A stretch of 64,000 nucleotides of DNA from Paracoccus saliphilus (lineage in GTDB: Bacteria > Pseudomonadota > Alphaproteobacteria > Rhodobacterales > Rhodobacteraceae). Of this stretch, positions 50,701-59,022 are shown one piece after another. Positions within the stretch are counted from its first letter, which is position 1. Each line of letters starts with the position of its first letter. The stretch lies in contig NZ_CP067140.1 in NCBI RefSeq assembly GCF_028553805.1, positions 2,170,001 to 2,234,000 on the forward strand, given 5' to 3'. The position numbers and the translations under genes are program-made. Below the pieces are notes generated by a model. It worked only from the letters and a program-made list of their open reading frames with translations. It did no database searches and was not told the DNA's origin.

Positions 50701-51795
50701 TCAGGCGTCCAGTGCCCAGGCGTCTTCCCAAGCCCAGCCCACATGGACCGTTTGACCCTTGATCGGGTGAATTGCCTCCGAATGGGCAGCGCTTTTCACC
50801 ACGAGGCTTTCCTTCCCAGCCAGTTCCACAACCGTGCGGGTCTGATCGCCGCAGAAGATCGAATCTGACACAATCGCCTCCATTGCGCCCTCAAAGGGCT
50901 GGTCCGACATCCGCAAGGCCTCAGGTCGGATAACAGAGGTGGACATGGAACCCGGTCTGACATGTTCCGTCGTGCGGGCGTAAATGATCGTGCCGTTCTC
51001 GAGTTTAAGCGATGCGCGTTCGTCCTGAACTGCGGTTACGCGACCGCGCAGGCAATTGTTGTCCCCTACGAATTCCGCGACGAAACGGTTCACTGGACGT
51101 GCGTAAATCTCCTCGGCTGAACCGAGTTGCTGAACCTGGCCATCGTTGAAAATGGCGATCCGGTCCGACATGGTGAGCGCCTCATACTGGTCATGGGTGA
51201 CGTAGATCACCGTCAAGTTGAAGCGCTGTGCGATCTGGCGGATCTCGAACTGCAGATGTTCTCGCAGCTTTTTATCCAACGCTCCCAGCGGCTCATCCAT
51301 CAGAACGATACTCGGCTCGAATACCAGTGCCCGCGCAAGCGCTACACGCTGTTGCTGACCTCCAGAAAGCATCCCGGGTCGGCGATCCGCCAGTTCCGCA
51401 AGATGGACAGTTTCAAGAACCGCTCGAACCCTGCGATCGATCTCGGTTTTGGAAACGCGCCGGACCTTCAAACCGTAGCCTATGTTTTCGGCCACGGTCA
51501 TATGTGGAAACAGCGCATAGTTCTGGAAAACCATGCCGATGTTTCGCTTCTCGGGTGGCATGGCATGAACAGGCGCGCCGTCGATGCGAATTTCTCCGGA
51601 CGTCGGATATTCGAATCCGGCCAGCATCATCAACGTCGTTGTTTTGCCTGATCCGGATGGACCCAGCAAGGTCAGAAATTCGCCCTTGCGGATCGAAAGG
51701 TTCAAATCGCGCACAACGAGGTGGCGGCCATCGTAGCTTTTCGTGATAGCGGACAGCACCACGTGTCCGTGGCCGCCCGGCGTGACGTCGAGCAT
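50701..51795 (-). CDS. Polyamine-type ABC transporter ATP-binding protein (PotA/PotG-like)
   Basis: A 364-residue ATPase with Walker A GPSGSGKTT, Q-loop FQNYALFPHM, signature LSGGQQQR, Walker B IVLMDEP, D-loop GALDKK and switch His in YVTHDQ. The C-terminal ~120 residues form the TOBE regulatory domain (RPEALRMSDQPFEGAMEAIV onward). It is the first gene of the leftward locus, with a 15-bp palindrome 19 bases before its start and the binding-protein gene 26 bases after its stop. It drives amine import. Confidence 0.93.
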   Translation of the reverse strand: MLDVTPGGHGHVVLSAITKSYDGRHLVVRDLNLSIRKGEFLTLLGPSGSGKTTTLMMLAGFEYPTSGEIRIDGAPVHAMPPEKRNIGMVFQNYALFPHMTVAENIGYGLKVRRVSKTEIDRRVRAVLETVHLAELADRRPGMLSGGQQQRVALARALVFEPSIVLMDEPLGALDKKLREHLQFEIRQIAQRFNLTVIYVTHDQYEALTMSDRIAIFNDGQVQQLGSAEEIYARPVNRFVAEFVGDNNCLRGRVTAVQDERASLKLENGTIIYARTTEHVRPGSMSTSVIRPEALRMSDQPFEGAMEAIVSDSIFCGDQTRTVVELAGKESLVVKSAAHSEAIHPIKGQTVHVGWAWEDAWALDA

Positions 51796-51813
51796 GTCGA
51801 TCTCCCTATTTTG

Positions 51814-51828
51814 TCTCGATTATCGAGA
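51814..51828. promoter_or_regulatory. Palindrome TCTCGAT-T-ATCGAGA in the leader of the importer operon
   Basis: Perfect 7-bp arms around one base, lying 19-33 bases upstream of the ATPase start. It is a candidate operator for the IclR regulator of the same locus, though its sequence differs from the AT palindrome at 45192. Confidence 0.45.
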
Positions 51829-52079
51829 TCACATGTTATTATTCGAGAATGATGCGAGATCGTGCACCACCCGTCAAGGATTTACTGCTACGATCATGAC
51901 TCTGGCATCTTGTGAGGTTTTTTATGATTTTGTTTCAAACCACTACTGGCCCTTACACCATCAAAACTCTACAAGTACTCTTCTGACAAAGCGTCAGTTG
52001 GTGGTGAGTTCGTGGTGTAAGAGTGATTCGCTTGCAAAGGTCCGGAAGTGAACATCGCCGAAGGTATGGAAAGTGTACG

Positions 52080-52290
52080 CTTCGCAGTTCGCCACAGCGA
52101 ACTTTCATCCGTGCAACGCCAACCAAGCATGTAGGGACGGATGCCGCACCCCCTGAGGTCATCGTGCAACCAGTCGGCATCACAATTGTCGCGGATCGAC
52201 GGGGGCTTTGACGGAGGCAAGAAGACGGCGAAAAAGTCCATCGTGCTTGCGCCCGCAGGTCATTTGAAGGGATTGAACAGCGGGTTTGAG
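52080..52290 (-). pseudogene. Relic of an IS5-family transposase with a frameshift
   Basis: The minus strand reads QMTCGRKHDG..RRLLASVKAP in one frame and then DNCDADWLHDDLRGCGIRPY in another. This matches the central IS5/IS427 pattern (T-G-Q-x-H-D...A-D-K-G-Y-D-A-D-W...L-x-x-x-G-I-x-P). The frame break and missing ends show it is dead. It lies in the ~980-base gap between the amine locus and the NADH dehydrogenase gene. Confidence 0.55.
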
Positions 52291-52774
52291 ATCCAGATCG
52301 TGCCATATTTCATTGAATGTCATCTATTCTGGAATGCACTCGAGGATCTTGCGCACGCGGAAAAAGATCGCTTCCTGCCCAAGCTGTCTGACGAGTAATT
52401 CGGCCGAACGCACCCTGTGTGGCGTTGCTTTGGTCAGAAAATTTTGGCTTTTCCGGCTCACGCGCGGCGAACAGTGGGTCGCCTGACATGCCCATCTCGG
52501 CGAGTATGAACTTCTGCCCTGGAATTGAAAGGCTCAGCCCGAAACCCTCCAGCCTGCATTGCCGCGGCTATTGGCAAACGCTTACGATAAGCGCCACAAG
52601 CTATTGAAACAACAAACGTGGACGGGTTCCACCTAGAAATCCGATCCACACTCTGCGCCAGAATACCCAGCGCAAACCTTGAACTTTCATACCGTGAGAC
52701 GGGTCACCCTGTTCCAGGCGGACATGGTTCCAGCTATACCAGACCCATAAATGCTGCATAAACTTGAACATCGC
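52291..52774. other. Non-coding debris next to the IS5 relic
   Basis: About 480 bases without a recognisable gene on either strand. Fragments of open frame are short and lack motifs. It is probably decayed mobile-element DNA. Confidence 0.45.
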
Positions 52775-54076
52775 TCAATCTCGGTCTCGTCTCGCGAAGC
52801 CATCGTCCTCGATGGATTGGCCGGATGATGGACTGTGCTCCTTTTGGGTGATCAGCCGTGCGGAATTTTGTCCCGACAGGAAACTCCAGAGCCAATTCAG
52901 GGACACGAACAAACGCGACCGCGCTCCGATCAGAAAATAGATATGAGCAATTCCCCAAACCCACCACGCAAGCCACCCTTTCATCTGAAAGCGGCCGTAT
53001 TCGATCACTGCTGCATTCCGTCCGACGGTGGCAAGATTTCCCATGTTGCGATATCGAAAACGACCAGGTGGCTCCGCGCCTGTCAGCCGCGCACGGATTG
53101 TACGGGCGGTATGGCTGCCTTGTTGCTTGGCTGCGGGAGCGACGCCGGGAACCTGCTGACCGTCGCTTTCGACATGCGCAGTATCACCCAGCACGAAAAT
53201 CGAGGGATCACCAGGCAGTGTCAGGTCGTCATTCACGATCACACGGCCAGCATGATCTGCCTTCGCATGCAACCAGTCCTTGGCCTGTGACGCCTGGACA
53301 CCAGCTGCCCAGATCACCGTATGCGTTGGTATGAATTCCTCTCCGAGTACGATTCCATCGCTTGTGCATTCAGTCACCGGCGTGCCCGTCCTGACCTCAA
53401 CGCCCCTCCGCGAGAGCGCATGCTTCGCGTAGGCCGACAACTTGTCGCCGAAGGCCGGGAGAATGCGTGCCCCCGCTTCAATCAACATCACCTTTGCACG
53501 ACGCGTGTCGCTGCGGCGGAATTCACCGGGAAGGATGCGATGGGCCAATTCGGCGATTATCCCGACCAGTTCGACGCCCGTCGGCCCCGCTCCGATAACC
53601 GCAAAGGTCAACTGTGCGTCGCGTTCCGCTTCATTCTCGCTCATTTCCGCGCGCTCGAACGCCAGAAGAAGCCTGCGCCGGATGGTTGTCGCGTCCTCAA
53701 GTGTCTTCAGCCCTGGTGCATACTCTTCCCAGTGATCCTTGCCGAAATATGCGTGGCGCACACCAGTTGCGATGACCAAGCTGTCATAGGGAACCCGGGT
53801 ACCGTGACGCAGAATTACTTCGCGGGCATCACGGTCAACACCATCCACCTTGCCCAGCAAGGTCGTCACATCCTTTCGATCCCGTAGCAGCGACCGGATC
53901 GGCCAGGCGATGTCGGAGGTGGCGAGCATGCTTGTCGCAACCTGGTAAAGCAGCGGTTGAAACAGATGATGATTGCGCTGGTCGATCACGGTAATGTCGC
54001 AATCAACACCCTTCAGGCCCTGCACAACCGTCAAGCCGGCGAATCCCGCTCCGACAATGACGATGCGATGTTTCAT
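52775..54076 (-). CDS. Type II NADH dehydrogenase (Ndh-like)
   Basis: A 433-residue flavoprotein with two nucleotide folds: HRIVIVGAGFAGLTVVQGLKG for FAD and TFAVIGAGPTGVELVGIIAELA for NADH. The typical marks HHLFQPLLYQVATSMLATSDIAWPIRSLLR, VIWAAGVQAS, FVLGDTAHVE and VAPAAKQQGSHTARTI are present. The C-terminal amphipathic region (WLAWWVWGIAHIYFLIGARSRLFVSLNWLWSFL) anchors it to the membrane face. It oxidises NADH and reduces quinone without pumping protons. It stands alone; GGGGAT lies seven bases before the ATG. Confidence 0.9.
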   Translation of the reverse strand: MKHRIVIVGAGFAGLTVVQGLKGVDCDITVIDQRNHHLFQPLLYQVATSMLATSDIAWPIRSLLRDRKDVTTLLGKVDGVDRDAREVILRHGTRVPYDSLVIATGVRHAYFGKDHWEEYAPGLKTLEDATTIRRRLLLAFERAEMSENEAERDAQLTFAVIGAGPTGVELVGIIAELAHRILPGEFRRSDTRRAKVMLIEAGARILPAFGDKLSAYAKHALSRRGVEVRTGTPVTECTSDGIVLGEEFIPTHTVIWAAGVQASQAKDWLHAKADHAGRVIVNDDLTLPGDPSIFVLGDTAHVESDGQQVPGVAPAAKQQGSHTARTIRARLTGAEPPGRFRYRNMGNLATVGRNAAVIEYGRFQMKGWLAWWVWGIAHIYFLIGARSRLFVSLNWLWSFLSGQNSARLITQKEHSPSSGQSIEDDGFARRDRD

Positions 54077-54189
54077 AGCGGATATCCCCAGTTAAATTTG
54101 CGGTATCTATTCTATATCGTGACCGCTCCATCCGTGTGGTGTTTCATGGTGATCCAAGACCAATGGCGGGCTCGGGAACCTGTCCTGCA

Positions 54190-54831
54190 TTAGAGGAAAT
54201 AATCGAAAGTGATTTTGCGCGACGCTTCGATATGGCTGCGAACGCTTGCTTCCAGCCGCTTCTCATCGCGCGCGAAAAATGCATCAATGATATCGAGATG
54301 CTCGGTGATCGACCGATCATCCGGGCTATAGGGTCGTGACACCTTGATGCGGATGCGGTGGTTGTGGTCCAACACCATCTGCATGGTCGACAGCAGAAAA
54401 CGGTTCCTGGAGTTTCTAAGAAACCCATCGTGGAGAGCCCGGTCCAATGCAATGTAGTGGCGACGCTGGTGGGCTTCCGGTTGGTCGAGTTCCGGTGACA
54501 GCAACTGCTCACGAATCTCTTCCAGCCATTCCCGCCCGGTATTAAGCCGACACGCCTGCACCACAATGAATGGCTCGTTGAGCAGCCGCATCTCGTAAAT
54601 ATCGCGGATCAGATCCGTTGTGATATCCGCAACGATCATCCCCTTACTGGGATAAATCTGCACAAAGCCCTCCTTGGAGAGGCGCTGACAGGCCTCGCGG
54701 ATTGGTGTCCGGCTCAGGCTCATCTCCCTTTCCAATGTCTCTTCAGAGATATCACATCCAGGGGCGAGCTCCCCTTCCAGGATTTTTGTCTTGATCGCCT
54801 CGTAAGCGATATCACTCTTCGTGCTGGCCAT
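54190..54831 (-). CDS. GntR-family (FCD) regulator of the sugar-acid locus
   Basis: A 213-residue FCD-type regulator. The winged helix (about 5-72) reads AYEAIKTKILEGELAPGCDI and EREMSLSRTPIREACQRLSKEGFV. The FCD ligand domain (about 80-205) has helices with YIALDRALHDGFLRNSRN and HLDIIDAFFARDEKRLEASVRSHIEAS carrying the metal-binding His and Asp positions. It is divergent from the TRAP operon at 55043, with a 16-bp palindrome between them. It probably represses that operon until a sugar acid or its breakdown product binds. Confidence 0.9.
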   Translation of the reverse strand: MASTKSDIAYEAIKTKILEGELAPGCDISEETLEREMSLSRTPIREACQRLSKEGFVQIYPSKGMIVADITTDLIRDIYEMRLLNEPFIVVQACRLNTGREWLEEIREQLLSPELDQPEAHQRRHYIALDRALHDGFLRNSRNRFLLSTMQMVLDHNHRIRIKVSRPYSPDDRSITEHLDIIDAFFARDEKRLEASVRSHIEASRKITFDYFL

Positions 54832-54917
54832 ACTCTTGCTTACCTGCTGCCACCGGCATCTCGCCGTTCATATCCCTGCGCCCCCTCCTTCAGTTAGACG
54901 AGTCAAAACCGAAATTC

Positions 54918-54933
54918 AACCAATATATTGGTT
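54918..54933. promoter_or_regulatory. Perfect 16-bp palindrome AACCAATATATTGGTT, candidate GntR operator
   Basis: It lies in the divergent promoter region between the GntR gene (87 bases away) and the TRAP operon (110 bases away). It is perfectly symmetric over all 16 positions, as expected for a dimeric FCD repressor. Confidence 0.6.
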
Positions 54934-55042
54934 GCGCATCGGTTGTATTGCATGCTAATAGCAGCACATCCCGCAAGGAGGTGCGGGCCGAATCGAAACA
55001 CGTCGCACCATCTGTTTGCACCGAAGATTCAGGAGGAAGCCC

Positions 55043-56029
55043 ATGAAGTTTTTCACATTTTCTCTCGCCATGCTTGCCGTCACCTCCCTCGCGCCGCCTG
55101 TCGCGGCGCAGGATACGACCATCTCGGTCGGTTTCGGCCCCGTCATGGACACCCCCTATGGCAAGGGTCACGCCGAATGGAAAAGGCTACTGGAGGAAAA
55201 TTCCGGCGGGCAGATGACGCTTGAGCTTTTCCCCTCCGATCAGCTCGGCTCAGGCAGGCAGGTGATCGACCAGATGCTTCTGGGTGAACCCATCTGCTAC
55301 TCGACTGATGCGTCCTTCTTTGCTGAACTCGGCGTGCCGGATATGAGCATCGTCCAGGCGCCATTTCTCTTCAGGAACTGGGAGGAGGCCGACCTGCTTT
55401 TCGCCTCGGACTGGTGGGCGGGCCTGGAAGATCAGTTGGCTGAAAACGGCGTCAAGATCATCGCAAACAACTGGCGCTACGGCGCGCGCCAGACCCTGAC
55501 CACACGCAAGGTCGAACATCCGGAGGATTTCTCTGGTATGAAGATCCGAGCTCCGCAATCAACCATCTATGTCAAGACATTCGAACATCTCGGCGCCTCC
55601 CCCACGCCAATGGCGCTTGGCGAGGTCTATACCTCGCTCCAGCAAGGGGTCATTGACGGCCTTGAAAACCCGCTTTCGGTGATTTGGGGCGGCAAGTACC
55701 ACGAGACGGCCAAATATCTGCTGCTCGACAATCACATGCGAACAGTTAACCTGATGGCCTGCAGCACCACCCTGTGGGACAGTCTGCCACCCGAACAGCA
55801 GAATGTGCTTGCGGAAACCGCGCGGGATGCCGGCAATTTCCAGAACGAGTTGATGACCAAAACCGATGCCGAATTGCTTGAAAAGCTGAAGGCCGAGGGC
55901 GTCACCGTCACCGAAGCCGAACATGACGAGTTCTCGCGGGCCGCCGTGAGCTTCTTTGAAGATCCCGCCTTTTCGGGCTGGTCACCGGATCTGCACAAGA
56001 AGGTGCTTGGCCTGATCGGCCGCGACTGA
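55043..56029 (+). CDS. TRAP transporter substrate-binding protein (DctP family)
   Basis: A 328-residue periplasmic protein with a Sec signal (MKFFTFSLAMLAVTSLAPPV) and AGGAGG eight bases before the ATG. DctP family marks are GHAEWKRLLEENSGGQMTLELFPSDQLGSGRQVIDQMLLG, the carboxylate-binding region GMKIRAPQSTIYVKTFEHLGASPTPMALGEVYTSLQQGVIDGLENP (with the conserved Arg), and VNLMACSTTLWDSLPPEQQNVL. It binds an organic or sugar acid and passes it to the DctQM channel encoded downstream. The downstream enzymes make a hexonate- or uronate-derived acid the likely ligand. Confidence 0.92.
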   Translation: MKFFTFSLAMLAVTSLAPPVAAQDTTISVGFGPVMDTPYGKGHAEWKRLLEENSGGQMTLELFPSDQLGSGRQVIDQMLLGEPICYSTDASFFAELGVPDMSIVQAPFLFRNWEEADLLFASDWWAGLEDQLAENGVKIIANNWRYGARQTLTTRKVEHPEDFSGMKIRAPQSTIYVKTFEHLGASPTPMALGEVYTSLQQGVIDGLENPLSVIWGGKYHETAKYLLLDNHMRTVNLMACSTTLWDSLPPEQQNVLAETARDAGNFQNELMTKTDAELLEKLKAEGVTVTEAEHDEFSRAAVSFFEDPAFSGWSPDLHKKVLGLIGRD

Positions 56030-56119
56030 ACACGTCTCTAATCGAAGGGCGGCGCAACGACGCCCCCCTCCATGGTTACTTGAGAACCCCGCAATCCTGC
56101 TGCTGCCCGAGGTGCACCG

Positions 56120-56608
56120 ATGCTCAGCACGGCCCTGGCGCTGATACGCGCCATCGACTTGACGGTTTCCTATATCTCCACGATTGCGCTGGTTTTGATC
56201 ACAGTCCTGGGTGTGATCATGCGCTATTCCCTCGGAGCGCCGCTCACCTGGCTGGAAGAGGTGCAGATGATCCTCATCGTCTGGCTGGTCATGTTCGGCG
56301 GCAGCGTCGCGTTCCGGGAGTTTGCGCATGTCGCTATCGATGCCATATGCGAAATGTTACCGCCCACAGCGCGCCGCATCCTGGACAATGTCGTTGCGCT
56401 GGTCGTGCTGGCGGTCCTTGGGCTCGTTGTTTGGACCGGGTTCGCCTTCATCCAGTTCCAATTCGGCGCCAACCGAACCACTGACGTCCTGCATATTCCT
56501 TATGGCATCGCCTATCTCGCGGTTCCGATTGGTGCGAGTCTCATGATGCTCAGCTTTGTTTGCTCCGATCTGCTGCCGCGTCTCGCGCGCTTGCCGTCGG
56601 ACGATTGA
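56120..56608 (+). CDS. TRAP transporter small permease (DctQ family)
   Basis: A 162-residue inner-membrane protein with four predicted helices. The family signature is VLGVIMRYSLGAPLTWLEEVQMILIVWLVMFGGSVAFREFAHVAID. A GAGG site lies seven bases before the ATG. It forms the TRAP membrane complex with DctM. It lies 90 bases after the binding-protein gene. Confidence 0.9.
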   Translation: MLSTALALIRAIDLTVSYISTIALVLITVLGVIMRYSLGAPLTWLEEVQMILIVWLVMFGGSVAFREFAHVAIDAICEMLPPTARRILDNVVALVVLAVLGLVVWTGFAFIQFQFGANRTTDVLHIPYGIAYLAVPIGASLMMLSFVCSDLLPRLARLPSDD

Positions 56609-56620
56609 AAGGCGGCTACG

Positions 56621-57913
56621 GTGTCCACGATACTTACCCTCTCGATCATCATTCTGTTCATCGCATTGATGATCCGTGTACCGGTCTTCATCGCCATTCT
56701 GGCCGGAACCGCACTCTATTTCCTCGCAGCAGGCCATGCGAATCCGCTTCTGCTCGTGCAGCGCTTCGTATCCGGGCTCGAAAGCGTTCCCCTTCTGGCC
56801 GTGCCCTTTTTCGTGTGCGCCGGAGTATTCATGAATCACTCGGGCATCACGCGGCGCATAATGACCTTCTGCGCCGCGCTCACCGCTGCAATTTGGGGCG
56901 GTCTGGCCCAGGTCAATATTCTCCTGTCCACCTTGATGGGCGGGATGTCGGGCTCAAGCCTCGCCGATGCCGCCATGACGGCCAAAATGCTGGTCCCCGA
57001 GATGGAGCGCCGCGGCATGTCCAAGCCATTTTCCACAGTGATCACTGCCTTCTCCTCGACAATCACGCCACTCATCCCGCCTGGCATCGGTATGATCATT
57101 TACGGCGCTACCGCCAATGTCTCGATTGGACAGCTCTTCATGGGCGGGATCTCCGTCGGTCTGCTGACTTGCGTGACGATGATGGTCATGACGTCCTGGG
57201 TGGCTCGACGCCGCAACTATGCGCCCCTCAAAGCAGCCGATGATTATGTCGCAGTTCCCATCGGCAAGGCATTCCTGTCTGCGGCATTTCCGCTATGTCT
57301 GCCGCTCATCGTGCTGGGCGGCATCCGCCTGGGCGTCTTTACGCCGACCGAGGCCGGCGCAGTCGCGGTCGTTTATGCGCTGGGTCTTGGTATCGCCTAT
57401 CAGGAACTATCTCCTTCCAAGCTGTCACTGTGCCTCAAGGAGACTGTCCTGACCACGGCGGTCATCATGCTGATTGTCGGCGCGGCCTCCGCCCTTGCCT
57501 GGGTGCTGACACGCGAGCGTATCCCACAAGGCCTGACAGCATGGATGGTCGATGCGGTCGCGAGCAAATACCTGTTTCTGATCATCGTGAACATCTTCCT
57601 GCTGGTCGTCGGCATGTTCATTGAAGGCAATGCCGCGATGATTGTCCTGGTGCCGCTTCTCGTGCCAATCGCCCGGGCATTCGGCATTGATGACATCCAT
57701 TTCGCCTTCATCTTCATCTTCAACCTCGCGATCGGGGCGATCACTCCTCCGCTGGGAACGCTGATGTTCGTAACCTGCGGCATTACCGGCTGCCGCATTC
57801 GCGCCTTTCTAACCGAGAGTATCCCTTACTTTGCGCAGATGCTGCTTTGCCTGCTGCTCGTCACCTTCGTACCGCAGATCTCCACATGGCTGGTTGACCT
57901 CCTGTACCGCTGA
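56621..57913 (+). CDS. TRAP transporter large permease (DctM family)
   Basis: A 430-residue membrane protein with about twelve hydrophobic segments. It carries the family marks PLLAVPFFVCAGVFMNHSGITRRIM, LLSTLMGGMSGSSLADAAMTAKMLVPEM, FSSTITPLIPPGIGMIIYGATANVSIGQLFMGGI and IFNLAIGAITPPLGTLMFVTCGI. GTG start; AAAGGCGG lies just upstream. It is the sodium-driven channel subunit of the importer. Confidence 0.93.
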   Translation: MSTILTLSIIILFIALMIRVPVFIAILAGTALYFLAAGHANPLLLVQRFVSGLESVPLLAVPFFVCAGVFMNHSGITRRIMTFCAALTAAIWGGLAQVNILLSTLMGGMSGSSLADAAMTAKMLVPEMERRGMSKPFSTVITAFSSTITPLIPPGIGMIIYGATANVSIGQLFMGGISVGLLTCVTMMVMTSWVARRRNYAPLKAADDYVAVPIGKAFLSAAFPLCLPLIVLGGIRLGVFTPTEAGAVAVVYALGLGIAYQELSPSKLSLCLKETVLTTAVIMLIVGAASALAWVLTRERIPQGLTAWMVDAVASKYLFLIIVNIFLLVVGMFIEGNAAMIVLVPLLVPIARAFGIDDIHFAFIFIFNLAIGAITPPLGTLMFVTCGITGCRIRAFLTESIPYFAQMLLCLLLVTFVPQISTWLVDLLYR

Positions 57914-57941
57914 ATCCAAATCCGAAAGCATCACCGATCTC

Positions 57942-58958
57942 ATGAAAAGCATACTCGTCGAAGCCCCGCGGCGCATGTCTATCGTCGACCTGCCGATCCC
58001 CGATCCGACACCGGGCGAGGTCCGTATCCGTGTCCGCCATGCCGGAATCTGTGGCTCGGACCTGCATATCTTCCATGGCAACCATCCCTATGTGCAATTT
58101 CCCCGCGTGATCGGCCACGAATTTGCCGGACATATCGATGCGGTCGGCGACGGCGTCGATCCTGCGCTGGAGGGAACGCGCGTGGCCGTTAACCCGGTTG
58201 TCAACTGCGGGCAATGCTATCCCTGCCGGGCCGGACGCCCGAATGTGTGCCTCAACCTGCAGGTTGTCGGCGTCCATCGCGAAGGCGGTTTCGCCGAATA
58301 TTGCTGTGTACCCGCCCAATGTGCCGTACCGGTGCCGGACGAGGTCGATGATCGTGCGGCAGCGACGGTCGAGCCGTTTTCCATCGCAGCCAACATGCTG
58401 TCACGCACCGAGGTCATGGCCGAGGATACGGCGCTGGTCTACGGCGCGGGACCGATCGGGATGACCGTGATCCAGGCGCTAAGCGGCGTTCACGGGCTGG
58501 ACCGCCTGATCGTCGCTGACCGGATCGACAGCCGCTTGGATTGGGCGCGCACATCGGGCGCGAGCATAGTCGTCAACACCACTCGCCAATCACTGGCAGG
58601 CACACTTGCCGAAGCAGGCCTGAGTCCCAGCCTGATCATCGACGCGGCCTGCCACCCCTCGATTGTCGAAGAAGCTCTCGACTTGGCCTCTCCCGCAGCG
58701 CGCATCGGCCTTATGGGGTTCTCGAGTGAGGCCAGCGCGATCCCGCAGCGCAAGCTGAACGCCAAAGAACTCACGCTCTATGCCTCGCGATTGAACAACC
58801 GCAAATTTCCCGAGGTGATTGGTTGGATGTCTCACAAGCAGATCGAACCTGAACGTTTTATCAGCCACAGCTTCCCCGCAACCGCCGTGCACGAAGCCTT
58901 CGCCCTGCTCGAAGGGCATCCGATCGCGTGCTGTAAGGTGCTGCTCGACTTCAACTGA
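57942..58958 (+). CDS. Zinc-dependent sugar-acid/alditol dehydrogenase (MDR family)
   Basis: A 338-residue medium-chain dehydrogenase. The catalytic zinc site has C in AGICGSDLHIFHG and the GHE in RVIGHEFAG. The structural zinc site is CGQCYPCRAGRPNVC. The NAD fold begins ALVYGAGPIGMTVIQALSG. It resembles L-gulonate 5-dehydrogenase, galactitol-phosphate dehydrogenase and related enzymes. In this operon it may oxidise a hexonate or its C5 epimer to a keto acid. It starts 28 bases after the DctM gene. Confidence 0.85.
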   Translation: MKSILVEAPRRMSIVDLPIPDPTPGEVRIRVRHAGICGSDLHIFHGNHPYVQFPRVIGHEFAGHIDAVGDGVDPALEGTRVAVNPVVNCGQCYPCRAGRPNVCLNLQVVGVHREGGFAEYCCVPAQCAVPVPDEVDDRAAATVEPFSIAANMLSRTEVMAEDTALVYGAGPIGMTVIQALSGVHGLDRLIVADRIDSRLDWARTSGASIVVNTTRQSLAGTLAEAGLSPSLIIDAACHPSIVEEALDLASPAARIGLMGFSSEASAIPQRKLNAKELTLYASRLNNRKFPEVIGWMSHKQIEPERFISHSFPATAVHEAFALLEGHPIACCKVLLDFN

Positions 58959-59022
58959 AGTGCACCGTCGAACCCATGTCATTCCGCATTTCCCGGTCCG
59001 CGCCGGTTCAAAGGAGATCCCG

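Noticed and set aside
53321..53887. Plus-strand frame of 188 codons opposite the NADH dehydrogenase
   Set aside because: Antisense to a full-length, motif-complete gene and without any recognisable domain.
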